In this document: positions 7,492 to 15,465 of the stretch, piece by piece | How positions within the stretch are numbered: the first letter of the stretch is position 1 | How the letters are laid out: each line of letters opens with the position of its first letter | Assembly (NCBI GenBank): GCA_021200415.1 | Contig: JAJQGO010000046.1 | Coordinates: 46,229-90,760, forward strand | DNA from: Ruminococcus sp. | GTDB lineage: Bacteria; Bacillota; Clostridia; Oscillospirales; Ruminococcaceae | Direction: 5' to 3' | DNA length: 44,532 nt | Position numbers and translations under genes: made by a program | Notes under the pieces: model-generated | What the model saw: only the letters and a program-made list of their open reading frames with translations | Database searches by the model: none | Told to the model about the DNA's origin: nothing

Positions 7492-8955
7492 TTATTTTTC
7501 CTCATCTGATTCGTCATTCGTATTCTGCTCGTCCTGCTTATCGCTCTTGTCGGCGACAATTCCCTCGTAGCTGGGATCGTTCTCCTCATTTTCGAGTGCC
7601 TCCGCCTTGCGTACATCCGCAGGTGCAAGCTTCCTGCCGCGCCTCATGAGAACTGTCGCAAAAACAGCTGCCGCAAGGATAAGTCCCACGCAAACTATTA
7701 TAAACGCAAGCCTTTTCAGACTTCTGTCGGAAACTGTATAGTCAAGGTCATTGTTCTTTGCGTATTTCAGGGCAGCCGAACCGGATTTAACGCTCATGCT
7801 GAAATTCGTCATCTGCGTGTAGTCAGTTTGGTCGTCGTTGAGGGTATATCCAAATGCGTAATCGCCAATGCTTTCAACGCTGCTCGGGACGATTACATTT
7901 GTCAGGGAATCGCACACAGCAAATGCTCCGTCTGCAATATCCGTGATTCCGTCGGAGAAAATAACCTTCTCAAGCGCTGCCGCATCAAAGAAAGCTCCCT
8001 CCCCGATTGACAGCAGAGTTGTGGGGAACTCAATGCTCGTCAGGGCGGTACAGTGGGCAAACGCCGAGGAATCTATTTCCAGAAGTCCCTCGGACAGGTC
8101 AATATTCTCAAGGGACGTGCAGAAGAAGAACGCCTCCTGACCGATCAGCGTTACCGAGGACGGCACAAATACCGTGGTAAGCTCGGTACAGTATGAAAAC
8201 GCTCCGTCCTTTATGGTTGTAACCGTGTCGGGAACATAGAAAATCGTGTCAATATTATGTGCCGCCGCACGATAAAGCTCCGTCTTATCCGCATCGTAAA
8301 GCACATTGTCCTCTACGACAAAGGCTGAATTGTCGTCAGCCGTGATTTTTTCAAGGGAATAGCAGTTGATAAACGCCATTTCGCCGATTTCCGTTACATT
8401 TGACGGAATGTCGATTTCCGTGAGCGCTCCGCAGGAGTCAAAGGCGTTATCCCCGATAGATACAAGGGAATCGGGAAGCGTCACGCTTTCAAGGGATGTG
8501 CATTGAGCAAAGGCAAGCATTCCGATGCTTTCAACGCCCTCGGGAATATTGATTTCCGTAAGATTTGTGCAGGCGTCAAAGGCTGCGTCCGATATTTCCG
8601 TCAGGGTATCGGGAAGACTTACGGTTTTGAGTCCGGTACAGCCCGCAAAGGCGTAAGCTCCAATCGTTTTTACAGTCGATGGAATAGTCAGCTCCGTTAT
8701 GTAGGTGCAGCCGAGAAAAGCCTGATCGGCAATTTCAACAATGGCATAGCCGTTTCGCATTGACGGAATATCTGTGATTATGGCTGTGGTGTCGCATTCA
8801 ACAATTGCATAGCCTCCGTCAACGATTTCATACGTAAACGTACCGTCGCTAAGCTCATCGTCCTCCGCAGAGGCTGCATAGGCTGAAAATGCCGAAGCCT
8901 GCACCAAAATCATAGCGGCAGTAAGAGCTGCGGAGAAAATTTTACTCAGTTTCAT
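7492..8955 (-). CDS. BspA-type leucine-rich repeat surface protein, membrane anchored
   Basis: The start is taken at 8955 (MKLSKIFSAALTAAM), where a proper signal peptide begins; the longer frame would add 33 residues that merely mirror the acidic tail coding region of the gene before it. Most of the mature protein consists of ~23-residue BspA/TpLRR repeats with the pattern I.xxxAFxxCxxLxxIxIPxSV, typical of surface adhesins and proteins of gut Firmicutes. Near the C-terminus a membrane helix (LAFIIVCVGLILAAAVFATVL) is followed by RRGRK and an acidic tail, so the protein should sit in the membrane with its repeats outside. It overlaps the preceding LRR gene by 14 bp, indicating coupled translation. 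Ligand unknown. Confidence 0.85.
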   Translation of the reverse strand: MKLSKIFSAALTAAMILVQASAFSAYAASAEDDELSDGTFTYEIVDGGYAIVECDTTAIITDIPSMRNGYAIVEIADQAFLGCTYITELTIPSTVKTIGAYAFAGCTGLKTVSLPDTLTEISDAAFDACTNLTEINIPEGVESIGMLAFAQCTSLESVTLPDSLVSIGDNAFDSCGALTEIDIPSNVTEIGEMAFINCYSLEKITADDNSAFVVEDNVLYDADKTELYRAAAHNIDTIFYVPDTVTTIKDGAFSYCTELTTVFVPSSVTLIGQEAFFFCTSLENIDLSEGLLEIDSSAFAHCTALTSIEFPTTLLSIGEGAFFDAAALEKVIFSDGITDIADGAFAVCDSLTNVIVPSSVESIGDYAFGYTLNDDQTDYTQMTNFSMSVKSGSAALKYAKNNDLDYTVSDRSLKRLAFIIVCVGLILAAAVFATVLMRRGRKLAPADVRKAEALENEENDPSYEGIVADKSDKQDEQNTNDESDEEK

Positions 8956-11170
8956 CGTCCTCGTCCTTTCCGGCGGCTTCAGCTTCGGCTTCGGCTTCAG
9001 CTTCAGCCTCCTTGATCGCAAGCTTTTGCTCAGCGTTCTGTTTTTTCTGTTCAAGCTCTTTTTCCGCCTTGTTCTTTTTAGCGTGTTTCCTTATGAAGAA
9101 TGCTGCTGCGGCAGCTATAGCAGCCACGATAATTCCCAGAACAACGAAGAAGAAGGTTCTTTCAACCTTGACTCCGAAAATTTCGATTGTGGGTGCCGGA
9201 TCCTTCGGTTCGGTGTACAGGGACGTATCGTATTCGCATTCGATGCTGTTCAGGAGAGCATACCTTGCTCCGCCGCTGTCCTCCTCCGCATAGAGAATGA
9301 AGCCATCCACAAGAACGTCACCGTCATTTTCCGTATCGGTGGAATCATAGTAATAGCCGATTGCGGCAGTTCCGATTTCCGTTATCTTGTTGTACGTTCT
9401 CATTGCAAGGAGAGATGTGCAGTTATAGAAAGCGCACTCGCCGACTGTTGTAAGATCCTCCGAAAGCTTGACTGCATAGAGTGACGAGCAGTCCTCGAAG
9501 GCGTAGTCGCCGATAGTTATAACAGATGTCACGTCAACGCTTTCAAGGCTTGTACAGCCTGCAAATGCGGACATGAGAATTTCGGTAACGCTGTCGGGTG
9601 CTTTGTAGTAGTTATCAGTTTTAGCCGTCGGATAAGCCACAAGAGTTGTTTTATCCGCGTTGAAAAGAATGCCGTCCTCCGCCGAGAAATACTGACTTCC
9701 CTCCGCAACGGTAAATTCCTTCATGGCTGTGCAGCCGTAGAAAACCTCGTCCCCGAGCGTTTCACAGGACGCGGGAATTTCAATTGTTTCAAGAGATGTA
9801 CAGCCGGAGAAAACCTGACCGTCAATTTCGGTGACGGATTCGGGAATCGTAATCTTCGTCAGATACGAGCAGTCCGCAAATGCCAAGCTGCCGATTCTTG
9901 TAACCGTATCGGGAATAACGATTTCGCTTGCCTGACTCTGATAGAAGGATGCTCCGTAAATGCAGACTACGGGCATATCGTCAATTTCTGAAGGTATTTC
10001 AATTTTCGAGTCTACTGCCGTGCAGGAGAGGATATATATTTCCCCGTCCTTTTCGCAGTACATATATTCATCGTAGGATTTTGTTTCAAATGTTGCGGAA
10101 TCTCCGATAAGGTCAGCATAGGAGCTGTCCAGAAACGTGAAATTATTTTCGTAGTCGTATTCCTCGTCCGTATCGGTACAATATGTTTCGGCAGCCGAAC
10201 CAGACGTACCGAGAATGATGAAATTATCGAGAGGCTCAAGGTTTTCATCATATCCGAAAGCGCAGTAGCCAATATCCGTAACATTTTCGGGAATCATTAC
10301 GTTTTTCAGTCCCGTTGCGGCAAAGGCGTTCTGACCTATGCTTGTGAGCGTTTCCGGCAGCTCAATGCTGCAAAGCGAGTTGCAGCCCGCAAACGTACCT
10401 GCTCCGATACTCGTCAGATTCGGCGGCAGAGTCACCTCGCTGAGGGCAGTGCAGTAAGCGAGCATCATATCCGTAAGCTCTTCAAGCTCCGTACACTGGC
10501 TCATATCAAGCTTCGTCAGGTTTTCATTATAGCTGAGTCCATGTCGGTAGATATATGTAATGCCTGCGGACATTGTAATTTCCTCAAGCTGTGTAGCATA
10601 CATTGCTGATACGCCGATTTCCGTTACATCGTCGGGAACGGTAAATGTTTTATCCTCCTTGCCCTGCGGATAGCAGAGAAGCGTAGTATTGCTGCTCCTC
10701 GTCAGATAAAGTACGCCGTCAACCGCGCTGTAGTAGGAATTATCCTCATCAACGGTAATTTCCTTGAGGGAGTAGCACTCAACGAACGGATTATCGGCAA
10801 TATAGTCTATTCCGGCAGGAATATTGACAGATACGACATCCGTTTCAAAAAAAGCGTATTCGCCGATTTCCGTTACGCTTTTTCCGTCAATGGTATCCGG
10901 AATTGAAACGTCCGTATCGCTGCCGATATATTCCTGAATGCAGACCTCGTCATCGTCTGTCAGGGAATATTTATAATCTCCGGAGGTTATGTAGTCGTCC
11001 TCGTCCGAATCATCGTCCGACTCCGTTTCTGTTTCTGTATCCGCCGATTCCTCCGCAGCCTCGGTCGTTTCCTCTTCATCCGCAAAGGCGCTGTACACAG
11101 GAGCTGCCGCGGAAGCCGCACAAAGTGTAAGGCTCAGGATGAACGCGGCAATTTTTTTATGCTTTATCAT
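8942..11170 (-). CDS. Large BspA-type leucine-rich repeat surface protein, membrane anchored
   Basis: A 742-residue protein: signal peptide (residues 1-31), an acidic Glu/Asp/Ser/Thr-rich stretch (~32-62), then BspA-like LRR units in at least two blocks separated by less regular segments, for example GAGTFAGCNSLCSIELPETL and GSLAFADCSYLTKITIPESV. A single C-terminal membrane helix (FFFVVLGIIVAAIAAAAAFFI) precedes a basic stop-transfer sequence and a cytoplasmic tail that is charged and coiled-coil-like, ending with an (EA)n run. Same architecture as the downstream gene, so they are tandem paralogues. It lies 42 bp after glmS with no clear terminator between, so some read-through from glmS is plausible. 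GAAAGGGAAAT precedes the ATG. Ligand unknown. Confidence 0.85.
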   Translation of the reverse strand: MIKHKKIAAFILSLTLCAASAAAPVYSAFADEEETTEAAEESADTETETESDDDSDEDDYITSGDYKYSLTDDDEVCIQEYIGSDTDVSIPDTIDGKSVTEIGEYAFFETDVVSVNIPAGIDYIADNPFVECYSLKEITVDEDNSYYSAVDGVLYLTRSSNTTLLCYPQGKEDKTFTVPDDVTEIGVSAMYATQLEEITMSAGITYIYRHGLSYNENLTKLDMSQCTELEELTDMMLAYCTALSEVTLPPNLTSIGAGTFAGCNSLCSIELPETLTSIGQNAFAATGLKNVMIPENVTDIGYCAFGYDENLEPLDNFIILGTSGSAAETYCTDTDEEYDYENNFTFLDSSYADLIGDSATFETKSYDEYMYCEKDGEIYILSCTAVDSKIEIPSEIDDMPVVCIYGASFYQSQASEIVIPDTVTRIGSLAFADCSYLTKITIPESVTEIDGQVFSGCTSLETIEIPASCETLGDEVFYGCTAMKEFTVAEGSQYFSAEDGILFNADKTTLVAYPTAKTDNYYKAPDSVTEILMSAFAGCTSLESVDVTSVITIGDYAFEDCSSLYAVKLSEDLTTVGECAFYNCTSLLAMRTYNKITEIGTAAIGYYYDSTDTENDGDVLVDGFILYAEEDSGGARYALLNSIECEYDTSLYTEPKDPAPTIEIFGVKVERTFFFVVLGIIVAAIAAAAAFFIRKHAKKNKAEKELEQKKQNAEQKLAIKEAEAEAEAEAEAAGKDEDDETE

Positions 11171-11212
11171 AGCATGATTTCCCTTTCTGATATAATTTTA
11201 TGACATATAGTA

Positions 11213-13036
11213 TTATTCAACTGTAACCGATTTTGCCAGATTTCTCGGCTTATCAACGTCATTTCCACGCAGTACGGAGGTGTAGTACGCTATAAGCTGG
11301 AGAGGCACTACAGATGCCATCGGCATGAAGAGATCCTCAACCTCATCAGGCAGACCGAATTTATAATCGGCAACGTCCTTATCGGGATTATAGGAATCAC
11401 GGCAGACAATGACAACCTTTGCTCCTCTTGCCTTGACCTCCTTGATGTTGCTGATTGTTTTGTCGAAAAGATCAGACTGTGTCGCAACGGCAATAACAGG
11501 CATACCCTCGCTGATAAGGGAAATCGTGCCGTGCTTCAGCTCGCCTGCCGCATATGATTCGGAGTGGATATAGGAGATTTCCTTCAGCTTCAGCGAGCCT
11601 TCCATGCTGAGGGCATAGTCAAGTCCCCTGCCTATGTAAAGAAGGCTGTCGGCAGTTATAAGCTCCGAAGCGATAAACTGCGTTTCGGCTTTATTTTCGA
11701 GAATCTTTGTAATGGTGTCGGGAATCTGCGTGAGAAGCGATGTAAGTCTGCGGCATTCGTCCTCGGTGATTTTTCCCTTCGCAAGGGCAAGCTCGAACGC
11801 GAAAAGATACATTACCGCAATCTGAACCATATATGCCTTTGTTGAGGCAACGGCAATCTCCGGTCCTGCGTGAGTATAAATGAGCATATCGGCTTCACGG
11901 GCAATGGAGCTTCCCTTAGCGTTGACGATGGCAAGCGTTTCAGCTCCAAGCTTTTTCGCAAGACGCATAGCGGCAAGGCTGTCGGCAGTTTCGCCCGACT
12001 GTGAAATAATGATAACAAGGTCGCCCTCGGAAACGATGGGATCTCTGTAGCGGAACTCCGATGCGATTTCAACATTTACCGGAACTCTCGCAAGCTTTTC
12101 TATAAGATAGCGTCCGACAACTCCTGCGTGCATGGCAGTTCCGCAGGCAACGACAAATATCTGCTTGTAGCCGTTGAGCTTTTCCATAGTTATTCCGCAC
12201 TCCTCAAGATTCGGGAGTCCGTCAACGATACGGGGAGTTATGGTAGTTTTAATTGACGTCGGCTGCTCAAAAATTTCCTTGAGCATAAAATGCTCGTAGC
12301 CGCCCTTTTCGGCAGCGTCCATATCCCAGTCGGCAGTTTTCAGCTCCTTGTTTATTTTGTTGTAGTGAAGGTCATAGATGCTTGTGCTGTACCGGCTGAG
12401 AACAGCGATTTCATCATGCTCCAGAAGGTAATAATTCTTAGTATATTTAAGGATTGCAGGAACGTCCGATGCGATAAAGCTTTCCTTTTCGCCTATGCCC
12501 ACAATCAGGGGGCTTTCACGTCTGATTGCGAAAACCGTGTCGGGAAAATCGGCAAAAATAATTCCCAAGGCGTAGGAGCCTTCAAGCTCCTTTGTTACTG
12601 CGGCAATTGTAGCAATCGGGTCGCCGTCATAGTAGTAATCGAGGAGCTGCGCAACGACCTCCGTGTCGGTATCGCTCTTGAAGCAGCGTCCTTCCTTCAC
12701 GAGGAAATCCTTCAGAGCCTTGTAATTTTCGATAATACCGTTGTGGACGATAGTAACTCTTTCTCCGCTGTGGGGGTGAGAGTTTACGTCAGAAGGCTCT
12801 CCGTGGGTCGCCCAGCGTGTGTGACCTATACCCGAATGCCCCGACAGTCTGCCTGTCTTTTTCATTTTTTCAGCCAGATCGGCAAGTCTGCCCTTAGACT
12901 TAGCGACCTTTATTTCCTCATTATCAAAAACAGCGATTCCTGCCGAGTCGTAGCCCCTGTATTCAAGCTTAGACAGGGCGTCCATAAGAACCTCGGTGCA
13001 GTCCCTGTATCCGACATATCCAACTATTCCGCACAT
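11213..13036 (-). CDS. glmS: Glutamine--fructose-6-phosphate aminotransferase (isomerizing)
   Basis: Makes glucosamine-6-phosphate from fructose-6-phosphate and glutamine, the first committed step toward UDP-GlcNAc for wall and glycan synthesis. The start is at 13036 because the mature enzyme begins MCGIVGYVG, with Cys2 as the glutaminase nucleophile, and TGGAGGT lies just upstream; the longer open frame to 13189 is not coding. The N-terminal Ntn-glutaminase half shows GHTRWATHGEPSDVNSHPH and VTIVHNGIIENY. Two SIS domains follow, with ISQSGETADSLAAMRLAK and STKAYMVQ, and the end reads DKPRNLAKSVTVE, the usual family terminus. The 607-residue length is typical. Confidence 0.97.
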   Translation of the reverse strand: MCGIVGYVGYRDCTEVLMDALSKLEYRGYDSAGIAVFDNEEIKVAKSKGRLADLAEKMKKTGRLSGHSGIGHTRWATHGEPSDVNSHPHSGERVTIVHNGIIENYKALKDFLVKEGRCFKSDTDTEVVAQLLDYYYDGDPIATIAAVTKELEGSYALGIIFADFPDTVFAIRRESPLIVGIGEKESFIASDVPAILKYTKNYYLLEHDEIAVLSRYSTSIYDLHYNKINKELKTADWDMDAAEKGGYEHFMLKEIFEQPTSIKTTITPRIVDGLPNLEECGITMEKLNGYKQIFVVACGTAMHAGVVGRYLIEKLARVPVNVEIASEFRYRDPIVSEGDLVIIISQSGETADSLAAMRLAKKLGAETLAIVNAKGSSIAREADMLIYTHAGPEIAVASTKAYMVQIAVMYLFAFELALAKGKITEDECRRLTSLLTQIPDTITKILENKAETQFIASELITADSLLYIGRGLDYALSMEGSLKLKEISYIHSESYAAGELKHGTISLISEGMPVIAVATQSDLFDKTISNIKEVKARGAKVVIVCRDSYNPDKDVADYKFGLPDEVEDLFMPMASVVPLQLIAYYTSVLRGNDVDKPRNLAKSVTVE

Positions 13037-13160
13037 TGTATATATACCTCCATTTAGCATTTTATAATATTTATGTGTAATATATATGTAAATTTGCAGA
13101 AAGATTGGCGAACGGACTCCATTTCTGCAAAAAATCCTCATTTTCATATATACATGATTC

Positions 13161-13189
13161 ATTATATCATATATTTTGAAATAATGCAA
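13161..13189 (-). promoter_or_regulatory. Sigma-A promoter of glmS
   Basis: Minus-strand TTGCAT (13184-13189) and TATAAT (13161-13166) with a 17-bp spacer. The roughly 120-nt leader (13037-13155) is AT-rich and shows no glmS ribozyme core that I can recognise. Confidence 0.7.
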
Positions 13190-13262
13190 TAAATTTCACA
13201 TACTTTTCCCGCGGAGATTATTTAGAAAATTAAGTCTGATTTAAATCCGTGTTTTCCCAATA

Positions 13263-13291
13263 AAAAAAGGACTCACAAGGAGTCCTTTTTC
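13263..13291. terminator. Intrinsic terminator downstream of the GH10 gene
   Basis: A perfect AAAAAGGACT / AGTCCTTTTT hairpin with a 7-base loop, with A- and T-tracts on both sides, lies 14 bp beyond the stop codon of the minus-strand xylanase gene. Confidence 0.85.
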
Positions 13292-13304
13292 GTGTCTAAG
13301 ATTA

Positions 13305-15260
13305 TTAGCTTTCAGGAAGCACACTTATTGTATTTGAAATGTACTTCTGTACCGCTGTTGCGTCCATGTTGCTCAGACCGTCGCCTCTCTGGTTTACGTC
13401 AGAGCAGTCAAGAGCCTCATCGCTGAGCGGATACTTTCCTGAATTTGATACATAGCTCAGAATCGCCACAGCATCGCTGATTGTAATTGTTCCGTCCAGA
13501 TTAGCATCGCCGTAGAGAATTCCCGGTGCGTTTGTTGTTTCGGTTGTCTCTTCTTCAGTTTCCTCTTCCGTGGTTGCTTCTGTAGTTTCCTCTTCCGTAG
13601 TCGCTTCTGTCGGGTCTGTTTCATACTCGATTCCGTCAACGATTGAATAGAAGCACGGCTTAGCTGTGTAGTCCTCGTTGAAGAGCAGCGGATAGCCTGT
13701 AGCTCTCCAGCTTCTGTCATCGGTTGTTCCCCAGAAAACTACAGCTGAAATGTAGTCTGAATACTCAACGATAGCGTCCATAATGTCGCTGTAATACTGT
13801 GCCTGACCCTCGAAATTCTCATCAGTAGGCTGATTTGTTACGATTGTCGCGTCAAGCTCTGTTATCTGTATATCAAGACCTGTAGCTGCAAATGCCGCAA
13901 GAGCCTTTCTGTAGGCTGAAACTGACGGATAAGCGTCACTTCCCGAACGCGCGTCAAGGTGGGACTGCATACCGATACCGTCAATAAGACCTTTTTCTTT
14001 AAGATCCAATGCCATTTCAACGATAGCGTCTGTTTTGCCTGTAATATATTCGTTGTAGTCGTTATAGTAGAGCTTGCAGCCCTCGGGAGCATACTTTCTT
14101 GCATACTCGAAGGCATATTCAATGAATGAGTTGTCGCCGAAAACCTTTACCCAGCCTGAATAGTTGGAGTTTTCCGACTGCGCTCCGCCTGTACGAGCCG
14201 AGCCGTCGTCAAGCCATGCTTCATTTACAACGTCCCATGCATAGAAGTCAACGGTGGGGTATTCCTCCTCGATTGCGGCAAAGACGTTCTTGATGTAATT
14301 CTCCATACGTGCGAGCATTACTTCCTCGGAAACCCAATCGCCGTCATCATCGTAATTTTCCTTAAAGAACCAATCGGGAGTCTGGCTGTGCCAAACGAGA
14401 ACGTGACCTCTTACGGAGATGTTGTTGTCGCGGCAGTAGTTGAGAATAGTTCTTGCGCTGGCAAGGCTTATCTGCGGATTTTCGTTTCCTGCGGCAATTG
14501 AAGCCTCCTGATCAAGAAGAGCGTCCGGTTTAAGCTCATTGCCAAGGGTTATGCTGTTGAAATGCTTTTCAATCAGATCCTTCGTTGCCTGAGGAGCAAG
14601 CTCCGAGGTTGTAACTGCCGTACCAATCTTGAAATACGAGGAATAAACATCCTTCAGCGACGGAATATCCTGTTCGATTTCATAGACTGTTCCTGCTGCG
14701 ATAACGAAATCATCAACGTAGAGATCAACCGTATCGGAGCCTTCGATGTAAAGATAAACATTTGTTACATCATCCGTAAAGCTGAATTTTGTAGCCGGAA
14801 TCTGTACCCAATCGCCCTGACTGATAACAGAGTAAAGGTTTGAGTAATGTCTTGTTCCGGAAGTGTCTGTATACTCCATGCTGAGCGTTACGGTGCTGTA
14901 CCAAGCCGTCTTGACGTATGCTCCTGCGGTGTATTCCACACCTGCCTCGCATCTGTCATCCAGAAGAATCTGCGGGCCGTTCCATGTTGCCGTTTTGCCG
15001 CTGACAAGCATTGAGTAATCGCCTGAGTAAGAATCGGTTGTTACAGCTTCGATCGTTTCAACGCCGCCTCTTCCGGTAAATTCGGAAATGCCCTCGCCAT
15101 CTTCAAATCCCGTTTCAAAAATGACGTCGGAAGATGTCGTTGCTGTGGCAGCTACAGACGAAGTATCAATATTCACCGCGCTGACCGTTGTAGCTGCGCT
15201 GCAGAGCATTGCGGCGCTCAGCAGACCTGCTGCAATTTTTTTGCATAAATTGACTTTCAC
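13305..15260 (-). CDS. Cellulosomal GH10 endo-beta-1,4-xylanase with CBM22-like module and dockerin
   Basis: A 651-residue secreted enzyme. Signal peptide 1-28; residues ~45-190 resemble a CBM22/CBM4_9 carbohydrate-binding module (FETGFEDG, SMLVSGKTATWNG, VDLYVDDFVI). Residues ~200-545 are a GH10 catalytic barrel: VRGHVLVWHSQTPDWFF, acid/base Glu347 in WDVVNEAW, nucleophile Glu468 in IQITELD. A Thr/Glu linker (~550-577) joins it to a dockerin (~582-650) with loops GDANLDGTITISDA and DVNQRGDGLSNMDA; the second loop is one residue longer than the canonical 12. It hydrolyses xylan while docked to a cohesin scaffold. The start is GTG at 15260 behind TGGAGGT. It has its own promoter and terminator. 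Confidence 0.95.
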   Translation of the reverse strand: MKVNLCKKIAAGLLSAAMLCSAATTVSAVNIDTSSVAATATTSSDVIFETGFEDGEGISEFTGRGGVETIEAVTTDSYSGDYSMLVSGKTATWNGPQILLDDRCEAGVEYTAGAYVKTAWYSTVTLSMEYTDTSGTRHYSNLYSVISQGDWVQIPATKFSFTDDVTNVYLYIEGSDTVDLYVDDFVIAAGTVYEIEQDIPSLKDVYSSYFKIGTAVTTSELAPQATKDLIEKHFNSITLGNELKPDALLDQEASIAAGNENPQISLASARTILNYCRDNNISVRGHVLVWHSQTPDWFFKENYDDDGDWVSEEVMLARMENYIKNVFAAIEEEYPTVDFYAWDVVNEAWLDDGSARTGGAQSENSNYSGWVKVFGDNSFIEYAFEYARKYAPEGCKLYYNDYNEYITGKTDAIVEMALDLKEKGLIDGIGMQSHLDARSGSDAYPSVSAYRKALAAFAATGLDIQITELDATIVTNQPTDENFEGQAQYYSDIMDAIVEYSDYISAVVFWGTTDDRSWRATGYPLLFNEDYTAKPCFYSIVDGIEYETDPTEATTEEETTEATTEEETEEETTETTNAPGILYGDANLDGTITISDAVAILSYVSNSGKYPLSDEALDCSDVNQRGDGLSNMDATAVQKYISNTISVLPES

Positions 15261-15297
15261 TTTAATACCTCCATTTTATAAATTTTAGATATTATTC

Positions 15298-15326
15298 ATA
15301 ATATCATGATTTTCCAGGATTGTCAA
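15298..15326 (-). promoter_or_regulatory. Sigma-A promoter of the GH10 gene
   Basis: Minus-strand TTGACA (15321-15326), 17-bp spacer, TATTAT (15298-15303); a short ~30-nt leader follows. Confidence 0.8.
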
Positions 15327-15376
15327 GTGTTTACAAAAAAGTTTTTTATTTGTTGCCGGATTTTTTCATGCACCTC

Positions 15377-15408
15377 AAAAAAACCGGACAGTTTTCGCTG
15401 TCCGGTTT
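15377..15408 (-). terminator. Intrinsic terminator of the GH9 gene
   Basis: Perfect 11-bp stem (15398-15408 with 15381-15391, AAACCGGACAG) with a 6-base loop, followed on the minus strand by a run of U at 15377-15383. The 15411-15465 stretch between it and the stop codon shows nothing else recognisable. Confidence 0.9.
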
Positions 15409-15465
15409 AAGGCAGCACCTCACATAATTTCCTGCGGGGTATTACCTAAGAGGCTTTTAGTTATA

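Noticed and set aside
12290..13057. 255-codon open frame on the plus strand
   Set aside because: Antisense to glmS, without motifs or a start signal.
13037..13160. glmS ribozyme
   Set aside because: No ribozyme core sequence or pseudoknot recognisable in the short AT-rich leader.
13037..13189. N-terminal extension of GlmS
   Set aside because: Residues before MCGIVG are not conserved and the catalytic Cys must directly follow the initiator Met.
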